Source: Deltaproteobacteria bacterium
GTDB taxonomy: Bacteria > Myxococcota_A > UBA9042
Assembly (NCBI GenBank): GCA_020632665.1
Contig: JACKFC010000008.1
Span: 86,187-150,186, forward strand
Direction of reading: 5' to 3'
DNA length: 64,000 nt
Made by a program: the position numbers and the translations under genes
Part shown: positions 1 to 8,700 of the stretch, one piece after another
Layout of the letters: each line of letters starts with the position of its first letter
Numbering within the stretch: position 1 is the first letter of the stretch
The notes under the pieces: generated by a model
What the model saw: the letters and a program-made list of their open reading frames with translations, nothing else
The model's database searches: none
What the model was told of the DNA's origin: nothing

Positions 1-1775
1 AAACCGAGGGAAACACCAACGAAGAGCGCGATCGCAACCAACTCCTTCGCCGGGATATCGAGTTTAGCGAACCACTCGCTCGCGGCGAACGTCACGTTGA
101 CGGCGAGCCACTCGAATGGGCTGTCTGCGAGCTTCTTCAAGGTCTTGTGAACGCGTTGCAGACCAGACTCTGCAGCAACCGGTTCACACACACAGTCCTT
201 GTCGCCACCAGTCTTCTCTTCGGAAACCCCGGCCGCGGGCACTTCGGCCATGTTGCGCGGAAATTCCCAAATCATCGTCTGCTCGATGATCGCGGCGAGA
301 TAGAAGCGACCGATGTCGACGACCAGCCCCTCCGCCATCGCCTCCGCTCCAACGGCCGGGCCACCCATGATGGGGTCCAACTGCACGTTGTCCTGGCTCA
401 GGCGGGCCAAGAATTCCTCCAGTTCAGCTTCGACCTCCGCTTGTCGCTCGCGCTCTGCGACGGCGCTGGCCGCGCCAAGGATGGCTTGTGCCGCTTGCGC
501 GTTGACGCCTGGTGCCAACGTGGCGAGCGCTGTGGGATTGGCAAGCCAGCTCTGGAGTTGTGCGACGTAGGCTCCGAGTGTGGACGTTTGTGGATCTAGG
601 GACTGCGCCCCGGTCAGCGTCTGCGCAACGGACGTCCCACCGTCGAAGACGTAGGAGAAGCCCCACCACCCAGCATCTCCTGCTGCGGTCGTCAGCCTGG
701 AATTGCCCGTCGGAAACACCCTGAGCAACGTTCGAGCTTGGTCGTCGCTAATCCCGAGATCCGCGACGCCGAGTTCATCGACGCTCATGCCCTTGAAGCT
801 CGGACCGATGCCTTGGAAGGCGTCGAATGCAGCGTGCCGCGTCAAACCGACCGCACGCAGCATCCCACCGGCGTTGCGGGCGGCGAAACTCTCCAGCAAC
901 GAGACGACGCCATACGCCGCAGGCAACCCCGCGGCCCGGCTGGCGAGAGCGCGCAGCGCCACCGTTCCCTCTTCCCAATCCGAAGCGGGCACGCCGCTCG
1001 GAGGTGCGGTTACCCAGCCTTCTGCGTCGGAAGCCTCTGCTTTCGCAGACGGCGTACCTCCTTGGTGGAACAGATCGACGGCCAGTTGGCTGGTCCAAAC
1101 CGACCGACAGAACGATCGCCACGTCACGGCGGGGCCGAGTTCGACGCTCCCCGGACCCACTTGGTCGATCTTGCCGATGGTGTTGGCTTTGAGTCCGCCC
1201 GTTACCTCATGCACGCCGTCCATCCCGAGCCCGATGTCAAGCACCAGCCCGCTCGGAATGAACTCATCGCTGCCAACGCTCATAAGTGCGCCCTGCGGGG
1301 ACGTGATCCATGCATCGCTGGCCAACGTTTGCGCGGCGTCGAGCAAGGGTATGGATGCAAGCAAGTTCAGCATCACTTCGAGCCCCAGCGGCGCAACGGT
1401 TGCCGCTTGGAATCGAGAGCTTGCCAAAACCCTGTCTGCTCGCCAACGGGAATCGATCAACCCAGAAGCAGCCCACGCACGATGGCACAGCAGCTCCGAA
1501 CCCTTAATCTGGAACGAGAGATCCAACGGCAAGAGCTGGAAGGTTGAGTCCCCCGGTGTCGGCAGCAGATCGCTCGTCGGATCTGCAAGCAGCGGAGCCG
1601 CTCCAGCGAACAGCAACTGGACTACGACGCTCGGCACGCCCTGCTTGCTGAGAAGATCACTCGCGGTCGGATCGCTCTGGGCAAGGGCGCGGGCAAGTGA
1701 GGCGAGTCCGGCCGGAGACCACCGAACCCGCAGGTCGAACCGCCGCACCATGCCGGCTTCGCCGATGAGGATCAT
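1..1775 (-). CDS. Large hypothetical protein, last gene of the left operon (3' end outside window)
   Basis: An open minus-strand frame runs without a stop from ATG 1775 to the window edge (about 591 codons seen, C-terminus missing). An in-frame TAG lies 11 codons before this ATG with no other start between them. The ATG overlaps the stop of the preceding gene (ATGA), which suggests translational coupling; ATG 1751 is a possible alternative. I recognise no family. The protein is rich in Ala, Leu and Ser, has no signal peptide or clear membrane segment in the visible part, and has an Ala/Glu-rich probably helical stretch near residues 430-465 containing VAERERQAEVEAELEEF. Codon use is less GC-biased than in genes to the right, as in the four upstream operon members. 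The context suggests it works with the small paralogous proteins encoded before it. Function unknown. Confidence 0.7.
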   Translation of the reverse strand, partial: MILIGEAGMVRRFDLRVRWSPAGLASLARALAQSDPTASDLLSKQGVPSVVVQLLFAGAAPLLADPTSDLLPTPGDSTFQLLPLDLSFQIKGSELLCHRAWAASGLIDSRWRADRVLASSRFQAATVAPLGLEVMLNLLASIPLLDAAQTLASDAWITSPQGALMSVGSDEFIPSGLVLDIGLGMDGVHEVTGGLKANTIGKIDQVGPGSVELGPAVTWRSFCRSVWTSQLAVDLFHQGGTPSAKAEASDAEGWVTAPPSGVPASDWEEGTVALRALASRAAGLPAAYGVVSLLESFAARNAGGMLRAVGLTRHAAFDAFQGIGPSFKGMSVDELGVADLGISDDQARTLLRVFPTGNSRLTTAAGDAGWWGFSYVFDGGTSVAQTLTGAQSLDPQTSTLGAYVAQLQSWLANPTALATLAPGVNAQAAQAILGAASAVAERERQAEVEAELEEFLARLSQDNVQLDPIMGGPAVGAEAMAEGLVVDIGRFYLAAIIEQTMIWEFPRNMAEVPAAGVSEEKTGGDKDCVCEPVAAESGLQRVHKTLKKLADSPFEWLAVNVTFAASEWFAKLDIPAKELVAIALFVGVSLG

Positions 1776-2077
1776 CGTGGTCCGTCGCGCCTGGGATGGG
1801 GACGACTCCTACCGTCCCACCCAACCAGCATCTTCCCGATTTGTGCAGCCCAACGATCGGGCTTCGCCCCATCGCCGCTGATTCGTACTCCCAGCGAGGC
1901 GGGCCCAGGCGAATCTGCATGCACCCTGGCGCTATCCGTGCGGGAAGTTGGAGAGACTGAAGTCATCGGCGCTCGAGCGCTAAGAACCGACCCGAGCGAA
2001 GCAGCATCGGCCCGAACGATCTCCACTTCGGGGCTGCCGATGATGACCTGACCATCACGCCGCGGTTCCGCGCTCAT
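1772..2077 (-). CDS. Small hypothetical protein, fourth gene of the left operon
   Basis: A 101-residue protein starting at ATG 2077, which overlaps the TGA of the gene before it (ATGA), and ending in a TGA that overlaps the ATG of the next gene. This double overlap is the best argument that it is real. A longer frame upstream (to 2170) lies inside the preceding gene and is not needed. No strong ribosome site precedes ATG 2077, consistent with coupled translation. The sequence is polar, with a short segment VIIGSPEVEIVRAD near the start and a basic C-terminus (GRSRPHPRRDGPR). No signal peptide, membrane segment or known motif is seen. Function unknown. Confidence 0.55.
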   Translation of the reverse strand: MSAEPRRDGQVIIGSPEVEIVRADAASLGSVLSARAPMTSVSPTSRTDSARVHADSPGPASLGVRISGDGAKPDRWAAQIGKMLVGWDGRSRPHPRRDGPR

Positions 2078-2577
2078 CGACGCACCGTAGCAATCCGGGG
2101 CTGCGCTTGGCGGGGAAATGAAACGACGGGTCGGCCAGCGAGGCGTTCGTACCGAGCTAACGCTACCCACGCACGGATTTGCACCATCGCGGCATCGCCC
2201 CCCGCACTCGCAGCATTGGTCAGGGTTAAGCGACCAACGCCGCCGGCATCCAGATTCGTCGCATCTTCACGGCCCAAGACGATCTGCGCCACTGTCACCA
2301 CATCGCGCGGCAGATCGATGAGGCTGCCAAGGGCAGAGCCGAACCGATCGTCACCGGGACCGTTGATGTTCGTGCGCTCGATGTCCAAGGAAACTTCGGG
2401 TGGATTGGTCGCGTGAAGGCCGAGCACCCGCGCTTGCACGGTGATCAACGCCTGATTGTAGGCGTCGAAGTTGATGTAGTTCTCCGGCGGGCATGCCCAC
2501 CAGTTGGCGTAGGCGCTGTCTGACGCATCATCCAGCGTAACCGTTACGTCCAGCCAGAGTTTGGGTGTATTTGACAT
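2074..2577 (-). CDS. Hypothetical protein, third of three tandem paralogues
   Basis: A 167-residue protein. ATG 2577 is chosen because a GGAGGAG ribosome site lies just upstream; the longer frame to 2640 would overlap the preceding gene. It aligns by eye with the two upstream neighbours: a W-x(2-4)-PP/AP segment followed by an (N/D)FD/FGE turn, alternating hydrophobic strands (ALITVQARV), a strand with S-L-D-I-E-R matching SLKVQR and RVGMQR, and a C-terminal strand (MVQIRAWVALAR). It carries an extra C-terminal tail of about 25 residues. The alternating pattern suggests an all-beta fold, and there is no signal peptide. The family is unknown to me; three adjacent diverged copies suggest subunits of one assembly. 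Confidence 0.7.
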   Translation of the reverse strand: MSNTPKLWLDVTVTLDDASDSAYANWWACPPENYINFDAYNQALITVQARVLGLHATNPPEVSLDIERTNINGPGDDRFGSALGSLIDLPRDVVTVAQIVLGREDATNLDAGGVGRLTLTNAASAGGDAAMVQIRAWVALARYERLAGRPVVSFPRQAQPRIATVRR

Positions 2578-2591
2578 ATGCTCCTCCATCG

Positions 2592-3038
2592 CTAGCCTCG
2601 CACCAATGCAACCGAGCAGCGCAGCCACACGACAGCCCATTCCGTTGCCGCGCCGGCGTTTTGCGCGATCAGCCGGCCGATGCCGCGGGGCAACTTGCGG
2701 ATCGTACCGGCGGCCCCTGACATGTTTTGGTCCAAGCCGTAGCTGGCAGAAACGACGCCGGCGCCAGCCGCCGTTCCGGATGGCAAGAGCCAGGACGTCG
2801 TTGCGGTTGGCTCCATCGACTCGAACGCCGCTTCGAGCTCGACGCGGGCGGCGGACCGCTGCATGCCGACTCTGACCGAAGCTGCGCCCGGCCCGGCCAA
2901 GCTGTATTCGAGCGTCAGGTAGGCTTGGTCGGCTTCCCCGAAGTCGAGAAAGTCATGCGGGGCCATCGTCCAGACGTCCACTGCAGTATTCGAAGCTCCA
3001 ACGAATACAAGGCCTTCGTACCAGACAAATGACTTCAT
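2592..3038 (-). CDS. Hypothetical protein, second of three tandem paralogues
   Basis: A 148-residue protein from ATG 3038, preceded by an AGGAGTGAGG ribosome site. It shares with its two neighbours the order W-T-x-APHDFLDFGEAD, then two long beta-like strands (AYLTLEYSLAGPG, ASVRVGMQRSAARVE), a Gly/Ala-rich centre, a short (P)LGR/PRGIGRL segment and a final EWAVVWLRCSVAL strand. The motif order matches the first gene closely (FDEVESATLEFEVTG, TKTSLKVQRTA, EWAAIRVRAHV). There are no catalytic-looking residues or signal sequence. It is probably a structural beta-sandwich protein, but that is inferred from the hydrophobic pattern only. The next gene starts 15 bases after its stop. Confidence 0.7.
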   Translation of the reverse strand: MKSFVWYEGLVFVGASNTAVDVWTMAPHDFLDFGEADQAYLTLEYSLAGPGAASVRVGMQRSAARVELEAAFESMEPTATTSWLLPSGTAAGAGVVSASYGLDQNMSGAAGTIRKLPRGIGRLIAQNAGAATEWAVVWLRCSVALVRG

Positions 3039-3063
3039 GACCTCACTCCTGTCGAGGCGATTC

Positions 3064-3498
3064 CTAGTTGGTGATCACGTGCGCCCGCACTCGGATCGCA
3101 GCCCACTCACCAGCGCTAAAGCTCGCGGCACTGAGTTCCGTGCGCAAGCGCCCCAGCGGAAAACTCCATCCGTCCACGCCGAGCCCACCGCCGCTGCCCA
3201 GAACAAGGCCCTCGACGCTTTGACCACGCGTCAACGTCATCGATCCAGATCCACCCGTGGTGACGATGTCGGCCCAGAGGTCTTCGTCGGCAGAGGGAGC
3301 TGCTGTGCGCTGCACTTTCAAGCTCGTCTTGGTCGCGCCCGGTCCGACACCAGTGACCTCGAACTCGAGCGTCGCCGACTCCACTTCGTCGAATGCCAGC
3401 CAATGGCTCGGCGGCAGGGTCCACGAAGTTGCTGCTCCCTCGTAGAAGAAGACCCAGAGATCATGCCACAGCCGGCGCTGTGCTCGACGCGTAGTCAT
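3064..3498 (-). CDS. Hypothetical protein, first of three tandem paralogues; leader gene of the left operon
   Basis: A 144-residue protein from ATG 3498, with a very good ribosome site (GAGGAGGTGAC) directly upstream. The layout is a short basic start, WTLPPSHWLAFDEVE, strands ATLEFEVTG and TSLKVQRTA, a Gly-rich middle and a C-terminal strand EWAAIRVRAHV. The following gene product has the same order of segments, and the third is a more distant relative, so the three arose by tandem duplication. No secretion signal or enzyme motif is visible. As the first gene of a five-gene unit with 15-25 base gaps and then overlaps, its promoter should lie in the AT-rich spacer 3499-3724. Function unknown. 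Confidence 0.7.
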   Translation of the reverse strand: MTTRRAQRRLWHDLWVFFYEGAATSWTLPPSHWLAFDEVESATLEFEVTGVGPGATKTSLKVQRTAAPSADEDLWADIVTTGGSGSMTLTRGQSVEGLVLGSGGGLGVDGWSFPLGRLRTELSAASFSAGEWAAIRVRAHVITN

Positions 3499-3724
3499 GT
3501 CACCTCCTCGGCACTCAACGTTTAGTAGGTGGCAGTGAAGCAGATTCTACCCCCCCCGTCAACAACAATATTTCATTTTATAATCATGTTGTTATGCAGT
3601 AAGCTGGGGGCGTCTGGCGAAAAAGGGAGAGATGCATCGCACCGCCCTTCGACGGAGATATCGAGAACCCACGGCTCGCGGCCGACACCGAACTCTCAAC
3701 GCATCTTTGGCAAGCCCGCTCGCT
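3499..3724. promoter_or_regulatory. AT-rich spacer upstream of the left operon, with an eight-C tract
   Basis: This spacer separates the first operon gene from the insertion sequence. It holds the only strongly AT-rich stretch of the area (about 3560-3600), including TATAAT at 3579-3584 on the plus strand and TTATAA on the minus strand, and a run of eight C at 3550-3557. A minus-strand TAGAAT (3544-3549) directly follows the G run. No well-spaced TTGACA partner was found on the minus strand, so the promoter is placed only by position and AT content. No gene is seen here. Confidence 0.35.
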
Positions 3725-3742
3725 CTAGGCTCGACTTTAGCG
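3725..3742 (+). repeat. Left terminal inverted repeat with flanking CTAG
   Basis: CTAGGCTCGACTTTAGCG. It is the inverse of 5692-5709 except for one base directly inside the CTAG (G here, A at the other end). CTAG at 3725-3728 is read as the target duplication and the next 14 bases as the transposase-binding end. Similarity continues weakly inward (GCGGCGAC in both subterminal regions). Confidence 0.85.
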
Positions 3743-3970
3743 GTTTTCCAGGCGGCGACCAGCCAAGGCCCTTGTGTACGGTCGGCATCGCGGCGCCGCG
3801 ACGCGGACAGCGATCAACGGTGATGCTCGGGTTCGACGCCTTGCGTCGAAGCAGAGCTGTTGGGCGCCCGAGTTCGCGAGGGCGACTTGCTGCAGATCCC
3901 GACCGCTGCAGTGCGAGCTAGGGTCGTCAGCAGGCAGGCACACATCTTGAGGAGATCGTTACGTCTTGCG

Positions 3971-4006
3971 GGCCGCCGTCGACGGCCACGGCCGTCGACG
4001 GCGGCC
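3971..4006. repeat. 36-base perfect palindrome in the insertion-sequence leader
   Basis: Two 17-base arms (GGCCGCCGTCGACGGCC and its inverse) are separated only by AC. It lies between the left end of the element and the transposase start, about 150 bases before the GTG. It could form a cruciform or an RNA hairpin that blocks read-through from outside promoters; hairpins that restrict impinging transcription are known in several insertion sequences. The role here is inferred. Confidence 0.7.
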
Positions 4007-4156
4007 GTCACCGTTGCGGCAGTGGGTTGTTTCCTGCCCGCACGACTCGGTGTTGCTGAACATGGTCGCGGGCTCAGATCGACGGCCAAAGAACTTGGAG
4101 AGGCACGGGGAAGCCCCCAAGATCGGGTTGCTAACATCGTCACCAAGGAGTTCCCC

Positions 4157-5686
4157 GTGCCCGACGTCCTTCTTACCGCGTCGTTCGTCGCTTTGCTATC
4201 GCAACTGCGCCCTGTCTTCACTGCGCCTTCGTTCGCCAACTTCGTCGTGCTGCTCGCCGGCATGGTCCACGCGCTCGGCGCGCATAGGCTTACCGACGCG
4301 CTACGCGCGGCCGGTCCTGCTGCCGAGCGACACTTCACGAGCTACTATCGGTTCTTGTCGCACGCGCAGTGGTCGCTCGACGAGTTGGGCCTGGCCCTGC
4401 TCGCGTTGATCGAACAAGTGTTGTCGTTGCCGGAACTCGAGCTGATCGTCGATGACACGCTCTGCCGCCGCAGCGGCAAGAAGGTCGCGCTAGCAACGAT
4501 GCACGCCGACCCTCTGCTCAAGCAAGGCGGTCGGCCTTTCCATAGCTACGGCCACGTGTTCGTCGTGCTTGCGGTTCATGTGCGGCTACCTTTGCTGGCG
4601 CCGACAGGGTGGGCGCTGCCCGTCATGTTCCGGCTGTTCGAAGGGCCGCGCCAAGGCGGGCGCAAAGACGCAGCGTCCGATGCGCGGCGTCGCAAGCTGC
4701 GCCGCGACAAGGACCTGCCCACGCGCAACCGCGTTCGCAAGACCGACCGCAAAGTCGTCGATGGTAGGGTCGAGCAATGCGCTCCCGAGCCCGATAGCGG
4801 ACCGTTGCCCAAGGAGTTGCACCGCACCAAGACCCAGCTCGCCGCTGAGTTGATCCTCGCGGTCGCGCGTCGATTTCCACACTTGCGCATCCGAGTTCTG
4901 GCCGACCATCTCTACAACTGCAACGCAGTGCTGAACGAGGTGCTTCGCGAAGTCGACAACGTCAACTTCGTCACCCGCGGTCGCCCCGATGCGGCGCTGT
5001 TCGCCATGCCAGAGCCGCGCAAGCCCGGCCAACGCGGCCGACCCGCCATCAAAGGCGAGCAGCTGCCCAACCCCAAACAGTGGGCCGACGAGCACGCCGA
5101 CGACTTCGAACGGCACGTCGTGCCCATGTACGGACGCGACGTCACGGTCAGGGTGGCAAGCTACCTCGGTATGGCCTACCGCTCGCTACCGGGGCGGTTG
5201 GTCCGCTACGTCATCGTCATCGACCCAGCCGGCATCTACCGAACCGACTACCTACTATGCACAGACCTGGAGCTATCGGTCGCAGAAGTCGTCGCCGCCT
5301 ACAGCCGCCGCTGGCCGCTCGAGCAAACCTTCGAGTGCTGCAAGCAGAAGCTCGGGATGCAGGATACACAGGTCCAGATGCCGGCAGCGGTCCGACGCCA
5401 CGCGCCGCTGTCGATGCTGCTCTACAGCCTCGTCGTGCTCTGGTACCTGCAGCACGGCCACCAACTCACCAACTACGCCCGGCTACCAGCCGACCCATGG
5501 TACAAGGGCAACCCGCGGCCGAGCTTCACCAACATGCTCGCGTGCTTACGGCGAGCGAGCTGGGGCGAAGCATTTGTGGATCCACCGTTGCCCGGCACGG
5601 GAGCGACTGAAAATCAGCCGCCGACGACCCGCGATCGGCGGCCGCAACTCGCCCGCTACCTGTCGCGGGTCGTCGCCGCGGGTTGA
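4157..5686 (+). CDS. Transposase, DDE type, IS4 superfamily
   Basis: A 509-residue protein catalysing strand cleavage and transfer at the element ends. GTG 4157 is chosen because AAGGAG lies six bases upstream and homologous sequence starts there; the open frame extends further back through non-coding leader. Catalytic residues are visible: Asp 99/100 in LIVDDTLC, Asp 250 in VLADHLYN, and the IS4 signature Y-(2)-R-(3)-E-(6)-K fits exactly at Tyr382, Arg385, Glu389 and Lys396. Length is above the usual 370-450 of the IS701 group because of an Arg/Lys-rich insertion around residues 165-225. No frameshift or internal stop. It ends five bases before the right terminal repeat. Expression may depend on the long leader and its palindrome. 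Confidence 0.9.
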   Translation: MPDVLLTASFVALLSQLRPVFTAPSFANFVVLLAGMVHALGAHRLTDALRAAGPAAERHFTSYYRFLSHAQWSLDELGLALLALIEQVLSLPELELIVDDTLCRRSGKKVALATMHADPLLKQGGRPFHSYGHVFVVLAVHVRLPLLAPTGWALPVMFRLFEGPRQGGRKDAASDARRRKLRRDKDLPTRNRVRKTDRKVVDGRVEQCAPEPDSGPLPKELHRTKTQLAAELILAVARRFPHLRIRVLADHLYNCNAVLNEVLREVDNVNFVTRGRPDAALFAMPEPRKPGQRGRPAIKGEQLPNPKQWADEHADDFERHVVPMYGRDVTVRVASYLGMAYRSLPGRLVRYVIVIDPAGIYRTDYLLCTDLELSVAEVVAAYSRRWPLEQTFECCKQKLGMQDTQVQMPAAVRRHAPLSMLLYSLVVLWYLQHGHQLTNYARLPADPWYKGNPRPSFTNMLACLRRASWGEAFVDPPLPGTGATENQPPTTRDRRPQLARYLSRVVAAG

Positions 5687-5691
5687 AGATG

Positions 5692-5709
5692 CGCTAAAGT
5701 CGAGTCTAG
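5692..5709 (-). repeat. Right terminal inverted repeat with flanking CTAG
   Basis: The inverse of 3725-3742 with one mismatch. The outer CTAG (5706-5709) read on the minus strand contains the TAG stop of the 1676-residue lipoprotein gene, so target duplication kept that reading frame complete. Confidence 0.85.
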
Positions 5710-8700
5710 GGCGCCGAACCAAGCACCGTCTCGAAGCTCTTCACCGGCGAGCTGCCGTGCCCCAACCCGAGCCGGGAAGCCGTGTTCAGCCCACAGCAGC
5801 GGACCTCGCCGGTCTGGAGCACGATGCAGGTCGTATTCACTCCCATCGCGACCTGCTCGACCTTGTCGACGCCCGTCACCTTCATCGGCACCGTCGAGTC
5901 GAAGGTGTCGCCGGTCCCCATCTGGCCGTTGGAGTTCTGCCCCCAGCAGCGCAACGTATGGTCCTGCAGCACAGCGCAGGTGGTGTGCATCGCCGCGTCG
6001 ACCTGCGCCACCTTGCTGATATCGTAGACCGCGACCGGGCTGCCCGCGTTCTTCTTGCTGCCGTCGCCGAGTTGGCCGTAGCCGTTGTAGCCCCAGCATT
6101 TCAGGTCGCCGGCCTTGTCGACGGCGCAGCAATGCGCATGACCGCAGGTGAGGTCGACCGTGTCGACCAGCCCCGCGACGAGCTGCGGCTTGATCTCGGT
6201 CACGTTGCTCTCGCTGCCCTGCCCCAACGTCGCGGCGGAATTGTTGCCCCAGCACGCCACCTTGCCGTCGACCAGCCGGACGCAGGTGGCGTATTCGCCG
6301 ACGGCGACCTGGGCGACCTTGCCCGGCATGTCGGCAACCAGCGTCGGCTCGACCACGTTGCTGCTGCCGGCTTGGCCGAGGGCGCTGTAAGTGTTGCGGC
6401 CCCAGCAGCGCACCGCGCCTTCGGTGTCGACCGCGCAGTTGCGGCTGTGGTGGACGTCGATCGACGCGGTATTGGGTGCCTTGAGCACGAATTCCGGCAC
6501 GAAATAGAGCCCCGAACTGGTGCCGAGGCCAATCTGGCCATTGCTGTTGTAGCCCCAGCACCAGGTCTTGCCGCTGGTGTCGAAGCCACAGCCGTGGTTG
6601 CCACCCACCCGTGCGTCGACCATATCCTTGATCTTCTGGGCGGTTTGCAGGGTTCCGGGCGGGTTGACACTGCCGTTGACGCCGCAACCACCGTTGCCGC
6701 ACGCGCCCCAGGCGTGGACCAGGCCGGATGTTCCGACCGCCAAGCCATTGGTATCGCCCATGCTCACACGCACGGCGAAGCGCTTGGCGCAGACCCCGGC
6801 GATGCAGGCCTTCTCGTCGCCGCACGGGGTCAGGTCGGCCAGCGCCGGGTAGACACAGCCCGCCTTGCCGTCGCAGGTGTTGGCCGTGCACGGGTTGTTG
6901 TCGTCGCAGGTGGTCTTCGGACCGGCCTTGCAGGTGCCGCCGACGCACGAGTCGCCGGTCGTGCAGGCGTCGCCGTCCTCGCAGGCCGAGGTATTGTCGA
7001 TATGGGTGCAGCCGAGCTTGCCGTCGCAGCCGTCGTTGGTGCACGGGTTGCCGTCGTCGCAGGCGCCGGCGCTCTTGCCGAAGCAGATGCCGGCGCTGTC
7101 GCAGGTGTCGTGGCCGTAGGGGTCGAAGCGCCAGACCGCAACCTTGGGCGCACCGACGCCGCCGTTGCCGTCGCCGACGCCGAGCAGCGCGGGCCCATCG
7201 ACGACCAGATCGATCAGCGATTCGTAGCCAGCGCCGCTGCGCTGCTGCTTCCACAGCGTCAGACCGGTCGCGTCGACCGCGATCGCCGAGAGGTCGCCGC
7301 CCAGGCTCCCGGGCGTCCCGCCCGCGAGGACCCAACCCTTGCCGTGCGGCAAGATCCGCCACGGCCGCAGCGCCTCGCTCTTGTGCACCTGCCAGAGCTC
7401 CTTGCCCGCCGCATCGAGCCGGACCAACGAGAGCAGCGGCGCCCCGCCCTCCATCCGCGTCCCGGCAGCCAACGCACCACCATCGGGGGTCGCCGCAGCG
7501 ACGCGCAGCTCACGGGCCACGGCTTGGCCGACCACCAACTCGCCGAGCCAGGTCGCGGTGACGGCCTTGTTGCCGTCGAAGAAGGTCGCGGCGAAGCGGC
7601 TGCTGTTGGCCGTCGTGGTCCAGCCGCGACCGACCAGGATCGCGCCGCCCTTCGCCAACGCGGCGACGCCGTAGCCGGACCGCACCGTGCCGCCGTCATA
7701 GGCCTGCCAGCCGAGTGAGCCATTCGCCGCGATGCGGAAGAGCGCGCCGTTGTTGCCCTGGCTGCCTGCCGCGTAGACGCCGCCGACGCCGTCGGACGCG
7801 GCGTCGTTGATCCAGGTCGCCGGCGGCGAGAGCGGGCCCGGGTCGACCAGCTTCGACTTGCCGTCGGCCGAGAGCACCACGTGCCGCAGCACCCGAGCGT
7901 TGCCAATCTGCGCATGACCCGTGAGCGTGATCGTGCTGCCAGCCGAGATGTAGCGGATGAAGCCATTCGCCAGCCCGGAGAGCGCGACCTGCGGCCAGCC
8001 CGGCGCGACCGCGCCAGTCTTGGTCAGCCGCCAGACGACCCACTCCTGGCTGCCATCGCCCGCGACCCGCACGCCGGCAACCATCGCGCCGTCGGCGATC
8101 GGCGTCACCACGTGACCCCACGTCGCCTTGTCGCCTTCGCCGAACTCGGTGTGAAAGAGCGTGTCGGCTCCGCCGCCGACGCAAGCCCCGCTCTTGCACT
8201 TCGCGCCGACCTTGCACGCCGCGCCGTCGGCGCACTCCGAGCCGTCGGGCGCCGCGACCAGCACGCAGGTAAACGTCACAGCGCCCGTGCTGACGCATTT
8301 CGGCACGTCGCAGGCTCCGCCTTCTTTATCGCACTTCGGCGCCGGCCCAGCGACGCAGGCGCCGTCTTGGCAGGTATCACCGACCGTGCAGGCGTCGTCG
8401 TCGGCGTTGCAGCTCTTGCCGACGTAGCTCGACTTATCCGCCACGCAGGTGCCGGTCTTGGCGTCGCAGACGTCGAGCGTGCAGGCGTTGCCGTCGTCGC
8501 AGCCCTTCGTCGTGTGGCTGCAGCCGGTCTTGGGGTCGCAGGCGTCGAGCGTGCAGGCCTTGCCGTCGTCGCAGTCGAGCGCGCTGCCCTTGCAGGCGCC
8601 GCCGGCGCAGGCGTCGCTGCTGGTGCAGACCGTGCCGTCGTCACAGACGGTGCCGTCCTTGACGGGCTGCAGCGCGCAATCACCGGACTTCGGGTTGCAC

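Larger units (their letters stand above)
3725..5709 (+). mobile_element. Complete insertion sequence, IS4 superfamily (IS701-like by its CTAG flanks)
   Basis: The element is bounded by near-identical inverted ends: CTAGGCTCGACTTTAGCG at 3725-3742 and its inverse at 5692-5709 (17 of 18 match). Both outermost tetranucleotides are CTAG, the target duplication expected for IS701-type elements, so the element proper is about 3729-5705. It carries one transposase gene (4157-5686) and a long leader of about 430 bases with a large palindrome. The right flank abuts, and includes, the TAG stop of the giant lipoprotein gene on the other strand. The ends are well preserved and the transposase is intact, so the insertion looks recent and possibly active. 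Confidence 0.85.

Noticed and set aside
703..1881. Plus-strand frame of 392 codons at the left edge
   Set aside because: The opposite strand has a longer uninterrupted frame coupled to an operon by ATGA overlap; the plus frame is Ser/Arg/Pro-rich shadow sequence.
1..3498. Left operon considered as prophage
   Set aside because: No terminase, portal, tail-tape, integrase or lysis gene is visible in the window; only the possibility of particle-like proteins remains.
4989..7718. Plus-strand frame of 909 codons running from the transposase into the lipoprotein gene
   Set aside because: It overlaps the transposase out of frame and then lies antisense to a well-supported gene.
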